Source of the DNA: Trissonchulus latispiculum
Taxonomy: Eukaryota > Nematoda > Enoplea > Enoplida > Ironidae
Assembly (NCBI GenBank): GCA_030248195.1
Contig: JASAND010028198.1
Span: 1 to 64,000 of the forward strand
DNA: 64,000 nt
Direction of reading: 5' to 3'
Numbering within the stretch: position 1 is the stretch's first letter; each line of letters begins with the position of its first letter. Positions 23,701 through 35,060 of the stretch are shown here, in pieces. The notes under the pieces were generated by a model that was not told the origin of the DNA, did not search any database, and was given only the letters and a program-made list of their open reading frames with translations. The translations under genes were made by a program, and so were the position numbers.

Positions 23701-25339
23701 CTCGTTTATTTCAGAGACTTTCCTTCACGAGGCAGGCCCTCGGAAAATGACATTTTGGTGGTGTTTTCCCAAAATGTGTCATTTTTGTTATCTTCGAAAT
23801 TTGGTTTCGTCCTTGGGTCTCGAAGGAAGGCATTTTGGTGGAGTTTCAAAAAAAATCAGCTACAATGGCGCTTTTTTCAAGCATCGACTGAAACGTTGTT
23901 TTTATCAAAAACATCATAAAATTTAGTGGCCCAAGGACTGAAATTAGGTAACAGCGTCTAGTGAAAGCTTCGCCTTCCTATTTTAGAACATGTGTATATG
24001 CATATACAATGTGTTTGTATTTCTTTGTGTATATATAATTTTTCGTCCTTCTAGTTTTTGTTTTTCTAATTTTTCAGCGTATCATTCTCAAGACAACCTG
24101 TTCCGCGGCAACAACGGAGGCCACGGTCGCGGTCAGCGTCAGCCGCGCTCTGGCGGCACCTCAGCGCAGCCGCGCAGCGCCAGCTACGACGCCGCCGGAG
24201 CGCCCAGTAGCACCGGGGTCAGCAGTCGTGAGACCAGCTATGAGGATCTGCTGATGGCACATCACCTTCACCAACGGGAAGATCGTGGCGGTAGCGGCAG
24301 CGGCTCACGTCGACGTCATCGCAAGCTGAGCGCCTCCGGCGATAGTTCAGACTTGAACGGAGGTGCAGGCGAGCGCCGGCGTCGACGTGACGCTGACTGG
24401 GATAGTGGACGGCGACTGGAGACTAGTGAGGAGAGTGGCGGTCAGCAGCGTCGACACCGACGCAGACATCGGTCCTATAGTTCTGGTAAGCTCTATTCCA
24501 GGGGCTTTGTGTGAAAGTATAGGAGTGGTTTTGACTTTTCCTGCCAGTCACGTACACAATCATTTGACATTTTTAATTTGAGTGCTACTTTTTGCGTTCA
24601 TCTTCTTGTTTTCAAGAGCCCTTCTCTACCTTTTTTGGACCGGCGTTCAAAAGTGTCAAAAATTCTGTTTTTATGATCAAATTTAGATATCAATTTTTAA
24701 CTAATTTTTATTAACTTGCAAACTTATTTTTGAGCAAGTTTTTGCATTTTACATTTACATTGTTTTTTCGCATAAAAACTATTAAGCAGATAAATAAAAT
24801 AAACCCATCTCGGTGTTACAGTGGATTTTTCGAATTTCTATTTAGTGATGTGCTTGTAACTGCAGCATTCTGGGTGTAAGCTTATTTACGTAGTTAAAAT
24901 TGTCTTGTAACAAGTGGTTTTTGCGGTTTTCTGGTTCTTTTTAGAAAGCGAAGAGAGCCAGAGCGATAATGATAGCGAACGAGCAGCAGCGGCCGCCCGT
25001 CGGCGTCAAAAGCACAAAGAGCGTCATTCCAAGTCGTCCTCGCGTGAAGGCTCCGTGACCAGCCAGTTGGCCAAAAATCTGGTAAGCTGTTGCTTTAGCA
25101 GCAGAGTAGCATTGGTTGGGATTGGTTGGGTTAAAAATTTTATATGGATTAAACTGAAATGGTGCGCTAAATATGTAACACTTGAGAACGTCGTATTCAG
25201 AGTCTCATTTGATCCGAAGCGAGTGCTCTAACGTGGCTGCTTTTGCCGTCTTATAGAATCTGCCCAATTCCTGTTAGTTCTAAGTGTTTGTTTAGGCACT
25301 AGCAGATTGTAAACCGTATCATCTAAATAGCATGTCTTC

Positions 25340-25400
<61 letters not shown>

Positions 25401-27856
25401 GTCAAACATATTCAGTGTCAGTTGCAACAAATTAAGCCTTTTGACTGGGTTTTTATTCCTGCTGGAGCAGGAATGTATAAAAAGGAAATTCATATGTTTA
25501 GTGCATGGTGAGTCATTTCTCCATTCAGAAGCCCTATCTTCAACATAGGGCTAGCTTAGGTCAGATTTTTTGCATTCGGATTATGCAAATTAGGTTTTGG
25601 AGCCTATTTAAGCGGCGGAACTGATAGCCTTCGCGCAGTCTTCGGCTGTCAGCAATCTAAACGATTGCAGATTTTTGAGCACTAGTGTAGCTTGGGAGCT
25701 ACACATGGTGCATTAGGCAATGAATTAAGGTACTAGCTTGCGCTGGACATCACAAGTTCAGGCCAATCATGGCATGGCAAGCATAGGCCTGCACTCCCTG
25801 ATGACCATAGACTTCATTGAGAATTGGGGAAAAATTAAGCAGCGGAATGAAAGTAATAGAAATCTTGTGCAGAAAAATTGTTTTCTTTTTATTGGAAGAA
25901 CGAATGTAAGTTTGTCAGCTGTACTGTTGAACCTAAAGATATTAACTGATTGTATTGTGCTTTGCTGAGGAAAGTCTGGTCTGATAAGACAGCAAAACAT
26001 TTAGTGAGATATTTCAAAAGATAACAGTATTTCGATACTAAAAGAATTAAGCTGAGATTAGTTAAGTCAAGTGGAATTGTAAACCGAACCTGCAGCTTCT
26101 AACGCTTAAAGAGCCTTCGACAAAGGCAATTTTGCAATTGAATAAAAACAGGTCTACAAAGGAATACTGCCCCTTTTGGGGCCTACTTGTTAGTCTTTGC
26201 CCCACCCCCCCCCCCCCCTTCCTCTGTTTACGTCACTAGAACAGGTTTGCATACGAGATTTTTTGCTGTTGGCGATTTATTACGTATAAAATTTCTAAAT
26301 TTAATTGGCTATGTAGTTGCATCACTATACTGATTTTAGGTTCGTTGCAATCTCAGTGATACTACTGCTTCCACTGCTGGAGGAGAGTACAAGAAGGTCC
26401 GTATCCGTCGTCCGCCTGCTCAGCCCTCGGAGCCACTGGAACAGGGAGAAATTGAACCGGAACTGATTGATTTGCTGTCGTCTGGGGACGAGCAGCAGCC
26501 CACTGCCAGTCAGTAGTTCAATTTACTAAATCTTTGCTCTTTTATATGTAGTAGATTAGACTATGAATTGTCAATTTTTTGTTGCTATTCAACTTTATGT
26601 TGTTAGCTTTACATTGACACCTTTGCAAACAAACCTACAGTTCCGGCTTACTTCTACTACGCCCCCCTCCACTCGGAAGGTTTCCCCCACACATTCGAGG
26701 AGTCCCTCTCCCCATAAATTTTGACCTCCCATCATATGCAAAAAATTAGCAAATTTTAGCATTTTTATCCTGAATTTTGAAAACCTTTCCGGCTTCGCCG
26801 TAATAAATACGTTTTAATGAAATTCTCGCTTTTTTATCCTAAAGTACACCAAAAATTAGTTACTTTTGACGATTTTCAACAGTTTTTACAAATTATTCGT
26901 AATTTTTTCAAAAACATATTATTCCCCCCATTTTTGAGTAACTCCCATCGATGGCGAAGGATTCTTCGAGTCCCCCTCCCCCCTCCATACCCCCCAATAA
27001 ATTTTTGCCTACAAGTAAGCCAGCAGTTAATTAATAATCGTAGTCATATCCATAGTTCCTAATTTTTTACATTTAATATAGGTACATTAACATTCTGCTT
27101 GCATGTTTACAATGTTTAACATTATCGTTCACATTTACTTTTTTTCTTTTAGACGAAGTGAAATCCGAACTGCAGTCACAGGTGCAGGGAAGCGCCGCTT
27201 CCTCTGCTCCCAGCTCAACGGCAGTATTGCCAACTGCCGACTGCACTGCCGCCAGTATTACGGCATCCGCAGCTGAGCTGAAACTGGAGGAAGATCGATC
27301 CGCCAATCCGCTGCCACCAAAGTCCGCCACCACCGCCACGACATCTAGTCTCCTGCCGATCCGTGAGTGTGATGATCTGCCACAGAAGATGGAAATGGAA
27401 AATTCCGCTTCGTCTTCTGCTGGCGGTAATCCTACTGGAGGACGATCCTCCGCCCTGGACGCCATCGCGGGCCTGCCGGACATCGAAATTGAACTGATCG
27501 ATGAAGCTGATCTGGAAAAGCTGATGCTGGAGGATATCCAGGACGAACAGGATGAAGATCGAGCAGCCTGGCAGCATAAACGCTTTGCCCTCCATGAGAT
27601 TATGGGCGGGCGCGGTCAGCAGCAACCGGGCGCTGCCGGCCAGCCGGCCTGTTCGAAGGACGGTCCGGCCCGCTCGGCCGGGCCGGCCGGTGGACCGGTT
27701 ATTGAGACGATTGAGATTTCTGAAGATGAGGAGGAAGACTACAGTGCCATTGCTGCCGCTGCGCCGAGCGAGGAAGAACTGAACAGAGTGAAAATGGAGC
27801 CGGTTGATGAAGTCACCGCCACCGGCCAGCCCCCTGAGCCCCCTACTGAAAATTAG
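20545..27856 (+). CDS. CSD-RS gene 1: tandem cold-shock-like domains with Arg/Ser-rich and SUMO-motif tail (eight exons)
   Basis: Exons 20545-20766, 22014-22202, 22638-22805, 23475-23625, 24078-24485, 24945-25081, 26340-26508 and 27153-27856 join in phase to 715 residues; all introns are GT-AG. Residues 1-75 and about 92-165 look like two cold-shock/OB-fold domains: FGWLY with IFLLP and VGDIVSFDA, then HGFLTA with IIFFNRHSL and AGDLVKFIAE. Next come WPGWRCVSVQGICRP and a conserved helix (RWLRQQRRYLNECRREDAQHLT, about 209-230). The Arg/Ser/Gly-rich region is about 255-425. The last exon has three psi-K-x-E SUMO sites and an acidic VIETIEISEDEEE motif. I do not recognise a named orthologue. The paralogue lies at 40807. 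A role in RNA binding, perhaps near splicing, is inference. Confidence 0.88.
20767..22013 (+). other. CSD-RS gene 1 intron 1 (absent from paralogue)
   Basis: This 1247-bp GT-AG intron holds an (AT)n run (20924-20945) and a G/C-tract MITE-like segment (about 21440-21960). The homologous codons in gene 2 are contiguous (CRLK-ALPDSV), so the intron was gained in one copy or lost from the other. Confidence 0.85.
22014..22202 (+). CDS. CSD-RS gene 1 exon 2 (second CSD-like domain, first half)
   Basis: It encodes ALPNSVQLIEAN..., QGYAIVEVLSRKHGFL and IIFFNRHSLYPRTSYD, phase 0 at both ends, followed by donor GTAAGC. Confidence 0.9.
22242..22350 (-). mobile_element. SINE body fragment in intron 2
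   Basis: GTGCTCATCCCAGGATTCTC...CCAGGAGTG is the reverse-strand match of the SINE tail near 5990-6055. Confidence 0.5.
22638..22805 (+). CDS. CSD-RS gene 1 exon 3
   Basis: It encodes AGDLVKFIAEPQPDWPGWRC, finishing the second CSD-like domain, and then a Pro/Leu linker. Acceptor GTTTCAG, donor GTACGT, phase 0. Confidence 0.9.
23475..23625 (+). CDS. CSD-RS gene 1 exon 4 (conserved KPW-helix)
   Basis: It starts KPWEPAP and carries the W-L-x2-x-R-R-Y/F-x-x-x-C-x4-DAQ-x-LT helix shared with the paralogue. It ends in phase 1 before GTAAGT. Confidence 0.88.
24078..24485 (+). CDS. CSD-RS gene 1 exon 5 (Arg/Gly/Ser-rich)
   Basis: A GGHGRGQRQPRSGG-type RG-rich stretch is followed by repeated RRRHR and GSGSGS blocks. 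It is low-complexity, typical of RNA-associated disordered tails. Donor GTAAGC. Confidence 0.88.
24945..25081 (+). CDS. CSD-RS gene 1 exon 6
   Basis: It encodes an acidic ESEESQSDNDSER stretch, an Arg/Ala-rich helix, then KERHSKSSSREGSV. Acceptor TTTTTAG, donor GTAAGC, phase 0 at the end. Confidence 0.85.
25345..25396. repeat. (CT)n microsatellite
   Basis: About 26 CT units in intron 6 of CSD-RS gene 1. Confidence 0.95.
26340..26508 (+). CDS. CSD-RS gene 1 exon 7
   Basis: It encodes VRCNLSDTTA... and EQGEIEPELIDLLSSGDE. Splicing at GTCAGT (26509) in phase 1 joins it to the next exon. Without that splice the frame would stop at TAG 26514-26516, a possible shorter isoform. Confidence 0.8.
26640..27015. 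mobile_element. C-tract MITE with TTTCCGGCTTCGCCG core
   Basis: Words CCCCATAAATTTTGACCTCCC and TTTCCGGCTTCGCCG recur at 41850-42005, 44280-44690 and 46030-46290. No coding capacity. Confidence 0.55.
27153..27856 (+). CDS. CSD-RS gene 1 exon 8 (SUMO sites, acidic tail)
   Basis: Acceptor TTCTTTTAG, in phase 1. It carries VKSE (27158-27169), LKLE (27278-27289) and VKME (27788-27799), plus VIETIEISEDEEEDY (27698-27742). A 67-bp CCGGCC-rich block (27631-27697) encodes a Gly/Ala/Pro stretch and resembles non-coding repeats elsewhere. Stop TAG at 27854-27856. Confidence 0.85.
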
Positions 27857-28121
27857 GGGGCTTGCCTGCTGGTGCTGCTTGTTTTTAGGCTAAAGACTGG
27901 ACTTTTTTTATTCTGTGGCATTTATGTTCACTGTTTAAGCGGTTGCTGCAATGATTTTTACGGACATTACATATCATCTGTTCTTTGGAACTACGTATGT
28001 ATTTAAACTCCAGCCATTTACCGTCGTCATGTACACTGCCGTTACTACTCTGCTTTGTTATTGAGGTGAGTCCTTTTTTGCTCTTGTAGCGATTGTTTAG
28101 CGTTCGTTTATATTGGTTTCT

Positions 28122-28506
28122 ATACTGGGTTTTCTTTTGTTTGGGGGGGGGGCGGGGGGCGCCCCCCCCCACTTTTCGGGTCCCCCCAACTCGGTCCCCC
28201 CCACTTTTTTGGTCTTTCCCCCACTCACTATAGGGTGCCCAGAAAATGCCAAATTTTAAGGATTTTTGGACATAATTTTCAAAAATTTTCCGGCTTCGCC
28301 GGAATTTTTTGGTCAAAAATGGTCTATTTTGTTACTCTAACTTGATTTTTGAGCACTTTTAAGCATAGCTATAGCGGTATATGTAGAAAATAGGCAATTT
28401 TACTGCATTTTTGGCATTTTTAGGTCGCTTTGGATCCCCCCACTTTTGGTCTCCCCCCCCTACTTTCCCTTTCCCCCCCCCCACTTTTTCGCCTAGAGAA
28501 AACCCA
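28122..28506. mobile_element. G/C-tract MITE (CTGGGTTTTC termini)
   Basis: Inverted ends CTGGGTTTTC and GAAAACCCAG, inner poly-G and poly-C tracts, and a central TTTCCGGCTTCGCCGGAA hairpin. It is reverse-oriented kin of the element at 14255-14582. Confidence 0.65.
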
Positions 28507-29733
28507 GCTATAGGGCACATAGATTGCTTCATGAAAAAGCTTGTCAGAAATTGCGGTAGCTTCGTCAAAAACTAAATTTGCTTTCCCCTATTAATAAACA
28601 TAGATTTTATTTTTTAATAAACACTATTTCAGCACTAATTAATAAACACTATAACGGTATTTCAGCATAAATTAATTAATACTTCAGGACTTAAGGTTTT
28701 TATGCATTTCGATAAAAACAAACCGTTCTAGCGGCTCATATGTATATTAAACTCATGACGATGTACAGAATCATTAAAACCAACGCGGGGGTGCAGGGTA
28801 TTTTTGTACAGGGGGGAGGTGCCCCCCCGAAAATGCCTCCCACACGAAATCGCCCCTCCCGGATTTTTGCTTCCCCCCTCAGGATTTTTTGGGGCCCAAG
28901 GTTTTGCCAAGAATGGCAAATTTTAAAATATTTTCCTGCTTCGCTTGTGGTTTTTTCTTAAAAAATGGCTATTGTTAGCATAAATCCTGGCATTTTTGAG
29001 AACTTTTTGCATTTCTACGTGCAAAATACGCCAAAAATATCAGGTTTTGGATAGTTTTTGCAAAAAATCTTCTCCCCCGAAAATGTCTCTCTCCTATGGC
29101 CCGCGCCCTCCCCCCCCCCCCTGGAACAACCCCGTAAAACTACTCTGGCCTCTGAGGGCAGAGCACCTCAGAATTTGAAGAATTTTTTTCAAATTGAGAC
29201 TAGACTCCCTCAGGGATTACGTAATTTAAGCACTTTCGCTATTAATGTATGAGGTATATATATATAGGTACAGTCATTTTTTGGATAAATTACAGATTAA
29301 TTTTTTCAATTGCCACAATCTGCAAGACTAAAGACAGGAACTTTTATTCTAAGCAAATTAACTAATATGAACTTGTCGTAGCAATCAGCAGTGTGAGTAA
29401 AAATGCAAATAGGCGGGGTCCCTCAGTGGAAAAATTCTAGAAATAAATGACGTTTGAAACCCATTTTTCCGGTAACATTTGCACAAAGGTTTCTTCTGTT
29501 TTGAGCTGAGATCTAGCTGCGTAAGGCTTGCTTCAGGACAAATTTTATTTTCGTCGACATGCCCAAAACGTTTGCTTCATGACACAGCCCCTGACGCAAA
29601 AAACATGGCTCAGTGACCGTCTTCGAAGTCTGAATATTGTTGTTGAGTGCAACAAGAATTTGTATATATTTTAAATTGACGATTTTGGTTGGTTTGAACA
29701 ACGTCGATCGATATTCTGTGTAATGTTCCCGTA

Positions 29734-29999
29734 GATCAATTGAACTTTATCCCCCTCCATAAAAGTTGGTCAACTTCAATGACTTATGGCAAGAGATCAA
29801 CCGAACCTTATATCATGATTTATATATACGTCGTTAGAATGCTCAAGATGTGCTCTACTTGGTCAAAAGCAGCTTGCTGTTGCGTGCTGCTCTAAAAATA
29901 TAAGCTTAAAAGACTACCAAAATAGCAAAAAGCGGTGATTTTGGTAGTCCTTTAAGCTTAAAGTTTTGCTTTTTGTAGGGGGATAAAGTTCAATTGGTC
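29734..29999. repeat. Palindromic foldback element
   Basis: GATCAATTGAACTTTATCCCC at the left is mirrored by GGGGATAAAGTTCAATTGGTC at the right. Inner arms TTAAAAGACTACCAAAA and TTTTGGTAGTCCTTTAA also pair. Confidence 0.65.
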
Positions 30000-30429
30000 C
30001 GTTCTCGTTTCTCCTACTGTGTGCTCCTGCCTCCAGAAATTGGGTTTACCTTTTGGTTGGTCACATCTTATCATAGATATAGCAAAGCTATTTCTGTCTG
30101 TTTTATGGGGAAGCAACGTTTACAGTTTGATACATATAACTTCTTTGTTTTGTTTCAGATTTCCATGCACCAATAATTTAATGTTATCCTACCTCTGAGG
30201 TCAGAAAACTCCTGTTTTCGTTGGATGTGAAAGATTTTTCAGTCTGGTTTGACCGGTTTTGGACAAGTTATTGGAAACAAGAATGAACGCTGGCTGTCTT
30301 CTACTGTTTTGCTGTTTTTTATTTTTATTTTATTATTGTTTTTATATGTTTTCCATTGTTGTTTCTATCTGTGTTGTGAAACTGCTATATAAGTTTGTGA
30401 CGTCAGCTTGGAGTTCACCTTGTAGTCAG

Positions 30430-31170
30430 TGGCGCACATAGGAAATTTTTTCAGGGGGGGCGGACCTCAAAAAAATTTGGGGGGTCTGGGGGCAAAGTTT
30501 TTGAAAACAAAGGTTTAAAATTCAAAAATAAGCGAATATAAATTAAACAAAAATAGAATAAATTTCGCGCCGAACAGGGGCTTACCCAGGATTTTGAAGA
30601 TGGAATCGAGCATCAAAAATTGTTTGCTTTCGCCAGATGGAAAAGATTTCGAAATTCCCGTCCATACGTGGAGGGTCTGGGGGCGGAGCCCCCCAGAAGT
30701 TGAGAAAATTTTAAAATTATGAAAAAATCCGCAATGGAAAACTTTAAAAAGATTTATATAAATAAAAGTTGAGAATATTTTGAAATTATGAACAATCTAT
30801 AATGGCAACCTTTATTAAAAGATTTGAAATATATACACTGTGTACGTATATATGCGAAATGAAATGCGTTTGGAACGCAACAAATTTAAAGAAATTAAGC
30901 CATAAAAGCGCCGCAGGTGCGACAAACTGAACGAAATTGTGCCAGAAAAGCGCCGCAGGCGAGAAGAATTTTCATAATTTGTAATTTTAGGTTAAAAAAA
31001 GTTGCTATTGAAAGGTTTAAAACGCTGAAATAAGGGTAAATTAAGCAAAAATGAACAATTTCGATTTTTGGAATGTTGTCCGCGCTACGCGCGGACACTA
31101 AAATTTTTCCTTTACGTCTGGTTTCGGGGGGGGGGCCCCCGCCCCCCTCCCCCTAAGTGCGCCCCTGCTT
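30430..31170. mobile_element. G/C-tract repeat (GGGTCTGGGGGCGGAGCC family)
   Basis: It shares AGGATTTTGAA, GGGTCTGGGGGCGGAGCCCCCCAGAAGTTGA and GCGCCGCAGGCG words with 10030-10515, 33210-33745 and 39835-39890. It looks like an old dispersed element nested with itself. Confidence 0.5.
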
Positions 31171-31508
31171 GTAGTTACTGTTTTTGTTGACTGTATTGAC
31201 TATATAAGTCTGTTATATGTTTACATAACTTAACGACATGCCTTGTTCTTTTATATACGTTCTGTGGACATTAATATTCATGCTTCATGTAATGAGACAT
31301 TTTTGATTTGGTGTTTTGAGAGTAAGTATGACTTTTCTATGTATTTTGGACGATTTTTGGATCAATTGGACTGTATCCCCACCTGCTTTGGTAGCTTAGA
31401 TAGTATGGTCAAGGCAAGAGTACTGCAGAAAATCAAAATATTAAATTGTTTGAAAAATTATTCAAGAAATTAGAAAAGGTTGTGGCTCTAGTATGCTTTA
31501 GCCAGCAA

Positions 31509-31781
31509 CAACATTTTAGCGTTATTTTAATGTATAATTTGTCCAGATTCATCAACGCTTGTCGGGATATTTTTTTGGCGCATGCGAAAAATGACAAGTT
31601 TTACAAATTCCTATGTTTAACACATGAAATCTCAACTTTGAGGTGAAATTACTCGACAACCGTATGAGTTACGACATTAATTTTAAAAACTCGTTAAAAT
31701 ATACCATTAGATAATAAAATATGTGAAAATCAGCGAGATCGGAGAAAGTCGAAAAAATGATCCAAAAATGGACCCCCCCCC
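31509..31781. mobile_element. TTAA foldback, single arm (copy 3)
   Basis: It matches the right arm of copy 1 from AACATTTTAGCGTTATTTTA to GGACCCCCCCC, ending at TTAA (31782-31785). Confidence 0.7.
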
Positions 31782-33978
31782 TTAAGGAGGGATGCAGCTC
31801 AAGTGATCCGACTTTTTGTATGCTTACATGAGATACGTACATTGTTAGGAATGAAAACTATAATAACTTATGTGTATGTCAGAAAGTCTGTTTTGGACAT
31901 TTTAAACTTAATCATTTTAACAGTGTATAGTCTGGCATTTCATTGATTACTAAGGTTGATGTTTGGCTAAGCCAAAAGTTCAGTTTTTCAGCAGTGTTAT
32001 CAGCGCCTGGGAGATGGTTTGTTCATTGACTACGTATTTTAAACTTAACAATGAAATTTCAGAAATTAGCTTATTTATATACTTTATGTGTGTTATCCCA
32101 GAACCAAATTTTAGGCGCTGATATCATTGCCGCGACGGTATCTCGTCCTTTCTCAGGAAAAACTTGGCCTTCAATTCTTTCCTTTTGTTTTGCTCTGTAC
32201 TGATCCCCTGTTACTGTTTTTTGATTTCTTGCCGACACAGTTAAATTAAATAGTACGTAATCATATTAATTTGTTATTAATTTTGTAGTGGAGATGTGGT
32301 TGAGACTGTCTATAGTTTAGGAGGGACGCGGGCCCCAAAGTGGAACTAGAAATGTGAAATTGGAAGTCCAGAAATTTGACGAGTTTGGTAGTTTTTTAGT
32401 GTTTAGCTCTCGCTCATTTTTGTGGTGTTTTTCTGAAAGTGTTTGAGAAAAATAGCTGTGAAAAAGGTTTGTCTCCTTTCCTTGTCTAATTTTATTATGT
32501 AATTTTATACTGGCAAAATTTTATATTGTTTTCCTGAGTGATCTTTATATGGTAATTTTTATATTCTGACATGTCTGTAGTGCTGGGAAAGTAGACTGTA
32601 TGTGTATATAATTTTTCGGGCCCTTTAACATAGCATAAGCGGCTTAGGCGAGCTGTCACTTGTAACTTCTAATTCTAATGAAAGTTGCAGTTTTCGTGTA
32701 AGTTTGCTCAAGTTTTATTATCTATGTAAGACTTGCATAGTGAGTAACCCAAAACACTGCTATCTTTCTTACGTGTAAACTTGCTCTGCTTTGCTGTAAT
32801 AGAAAGTTGAACTAAACTTTTTGGTTGAGTCTCTGGATTTCTGTTTGATAGTATCGCATTTTTGACTTAGTTTCTTTTTCAGTACTAGTGTTTTTATTTA
32901 CCTAGAATTGGTATCTTTGATGAAAACTGTTTGTTTTGTATTTAGTAGCATTTTTCTCGCAGCTTTCGGTTTTTAGATATGACACCATTAGGCAGCATTA
33001 GGCAGTTTCTTTTTTTTTTTGCTGGCACTTTAAGATTTTGAGGGTGCTGCTTTATTTTAGAAATTCATTTGTTTCGTAAGTTACGTCCTTCATACGTTAA
33101 TTCGTAGTATTAATATGCAAAAAGTATTGTGTGTAGGTGTGCTTTGTTTTGGATTGCTGCTTTTGCTTTCTCTCTATCTGACGTTTTGTTGGTAGTTTTA
33201 GTTGATTACCAGGGGCGCTCCCTAGATTTTAAAAGGGGGGGGGGCGAGCCTAAAAAGGTTTCGTTTGTGCCAGACGGGCGTTTTACCTGGGGGGGGGGGT
33301 GGCGGCGGCAACAATTTTCAAGAAAACTTTCTGTGCTGCTGCACGTGACAAAGTAGTCGTTAGTCCACGCAGAGGGTCTGCTGGGCAGAACCCCCTGAAG
33401 TTGAGGAATATTTGAAATTATGAATATAATAATCTGTAATGGAAACCTCTAAAAGATTTGAAATACGTATATACGTATACGAAATGAATGCGTATGAAAT
33501 ACGAAAAATTTAAAGAAATTGAGCCAGAAAAGCGCTGCTTTCTCGAAAAATTTAAAAAAAATTGAGACTGAAAATCGCCGAAAACGAAAAAGTTTTAACC
33601 ATTTAGCTAGAAAAGCGCCGCAGGCGCGAAACATTTTCCAAATTTTTGATTATTTTATGCACTGAAAATAGCTCAATTTTTGCTTTCTACCCCAAAACTC
33701 CCGCGGGGGAGGTCGGGACTCCCAGCCCCCCTTTCCTTGGGTGCGCCCATGCTGATTACGTATTTGTTGTTTATCACAGTCTCCATTTGGGTTTAGTATT
33801 TGCATTTTTGCTGCAGTTTGCTTTGACTGCCTTTCATATTATATGTGTTGTCTGCGTCGTATATGAACTTTGCACTGATATTGCAGGACAAAGTTTTTTT
33901 AATATTTTCAGGCGTTTAAATTCTTGGTAGCGTCGTTTTACGTTTATTTTATCCAGCTTGACAACTAGTTAATTAGTA

Positions 33979-34037
33979 ATAACAAGAGTACATAATTATA
34001 ATAATATATCATATTATTATGTACTCTTGGTAATAAT
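33979..34037. repeat. AT-rich hairpin
   Basis: AACAAGAGTACATAATTATAATA is followed within a few bases by TATTATTATGTACTCTTGGT, forming a near-perfect hairpin of about 25 bp per arm. Confidence 0.7.
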
Positions 34038-34775
34038 CTCAGCAAATTTGAGATAGTTTGTTGTTTACTCTGTGTAATAAAAACAGCTATAATTAATATT
34101 AGCTAACAGTCTTCCCATATTAGGTAATTTGGGCCTAAAAATAAGCTCTCCTTCAAAATTGTGAAACTTTTGTTTTGCTCAGATTTTAGTCAAAATAGTT
34201 TATGTCGTAGCCATCACTTTTGGTGATATTTTGTTTTAGTTCGTGCTTCTTGCAGTGTGTTAATTTTCTGGTAAAATTAGTGTTGAAATTTACTTACTCG
34301 GGATATACTTTGCCAGCTTTTTGTTTTGTGTATTAATTTGGTCGGAGATTAGTGTTGGGGCGAACATTTTTAAAGCTGGTATTGTTATGCTATATAGTAT
34401 TTCTGAATACTTCTGGTTTTTTAAGTCAGCAGCTTCTATATTCCACCGTACATACGTATATATACTGCTCTTGTTGTGCTGACCTGTATATATTACAAGT
34501 ATTTTTGTTTTGTTACAAGTAAAAATTTTGAAATTTGGGAGTTATTTTTTGTATTACCTTCGTTTTATTGGTTTGATCAGCTACCTAAGTGTTTACACAT
34601 ACTTGTAATAGATTGCAGGATGTGGGAACAGGGTTTAACTCCTTTCGTTAATAATTACTCAGCATTCTGTGAAGTCACAGAACACCGCTGTATCACAATA
34701 GCAGCGTTTAAAGAAGTGGCTGCTGTTCAAGGAACTGTTGCCTGGTTATTGGGTATCTGTTGACAGCTGATGAGA

Positions 34776-35060
34776 CTGAGTAAAATGCAGCTGCTTGGGT
34801 CTTCTAGCCTTCCCGGCTATCTATTCTTAACTGGTAGGTAAATTTGTACCACTTCGGTGGGAGGGTATGCAATAGGAGTACGTATTTTGGCGGAACGGCT
34901 TATGAGGAACTGCCTCATCTACCAGAGATGTAGTCAACATTTGAGTGTCTGATCTGTAGTCGTATTGTGAACTTGAGGATAAGAACCACCACCCTAGAAG
35001 TCTCTGCAGACAAGAGTTCTCTCCGCCAGGTACGGTTATTACCTTTAGATATGGGCCTAT
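34776..35060 (+). mobile_element. Diverged SINE copy
   Basis: CCGGCTATCTATTCTTAACTGGTAGGTAAATTTGTACCA parallels CCAGCTATCCATCCTTAATTGGTCGGTAAATGGGTACCA of the 5736 SINE; the later CCACCACCCTAGAAGTC also corresponds. The tRNA head is not recognisable. Confidence 0.6.

Noticed and set aside
25345..25396. CRISPR-like or regulatory array
   Set aside because: It is a simple (CT)n microsatellite; no spaced direct repeats of CRISPR type were seen anywhere in the window.
26514..26516. TAG as the true end of CSD-RS gene 1
   Set aside because: A GTCAGT donor six bases earlier joins in phase to a 234-codon acidic last exon with codon-like composition. A short isoform remains possible.
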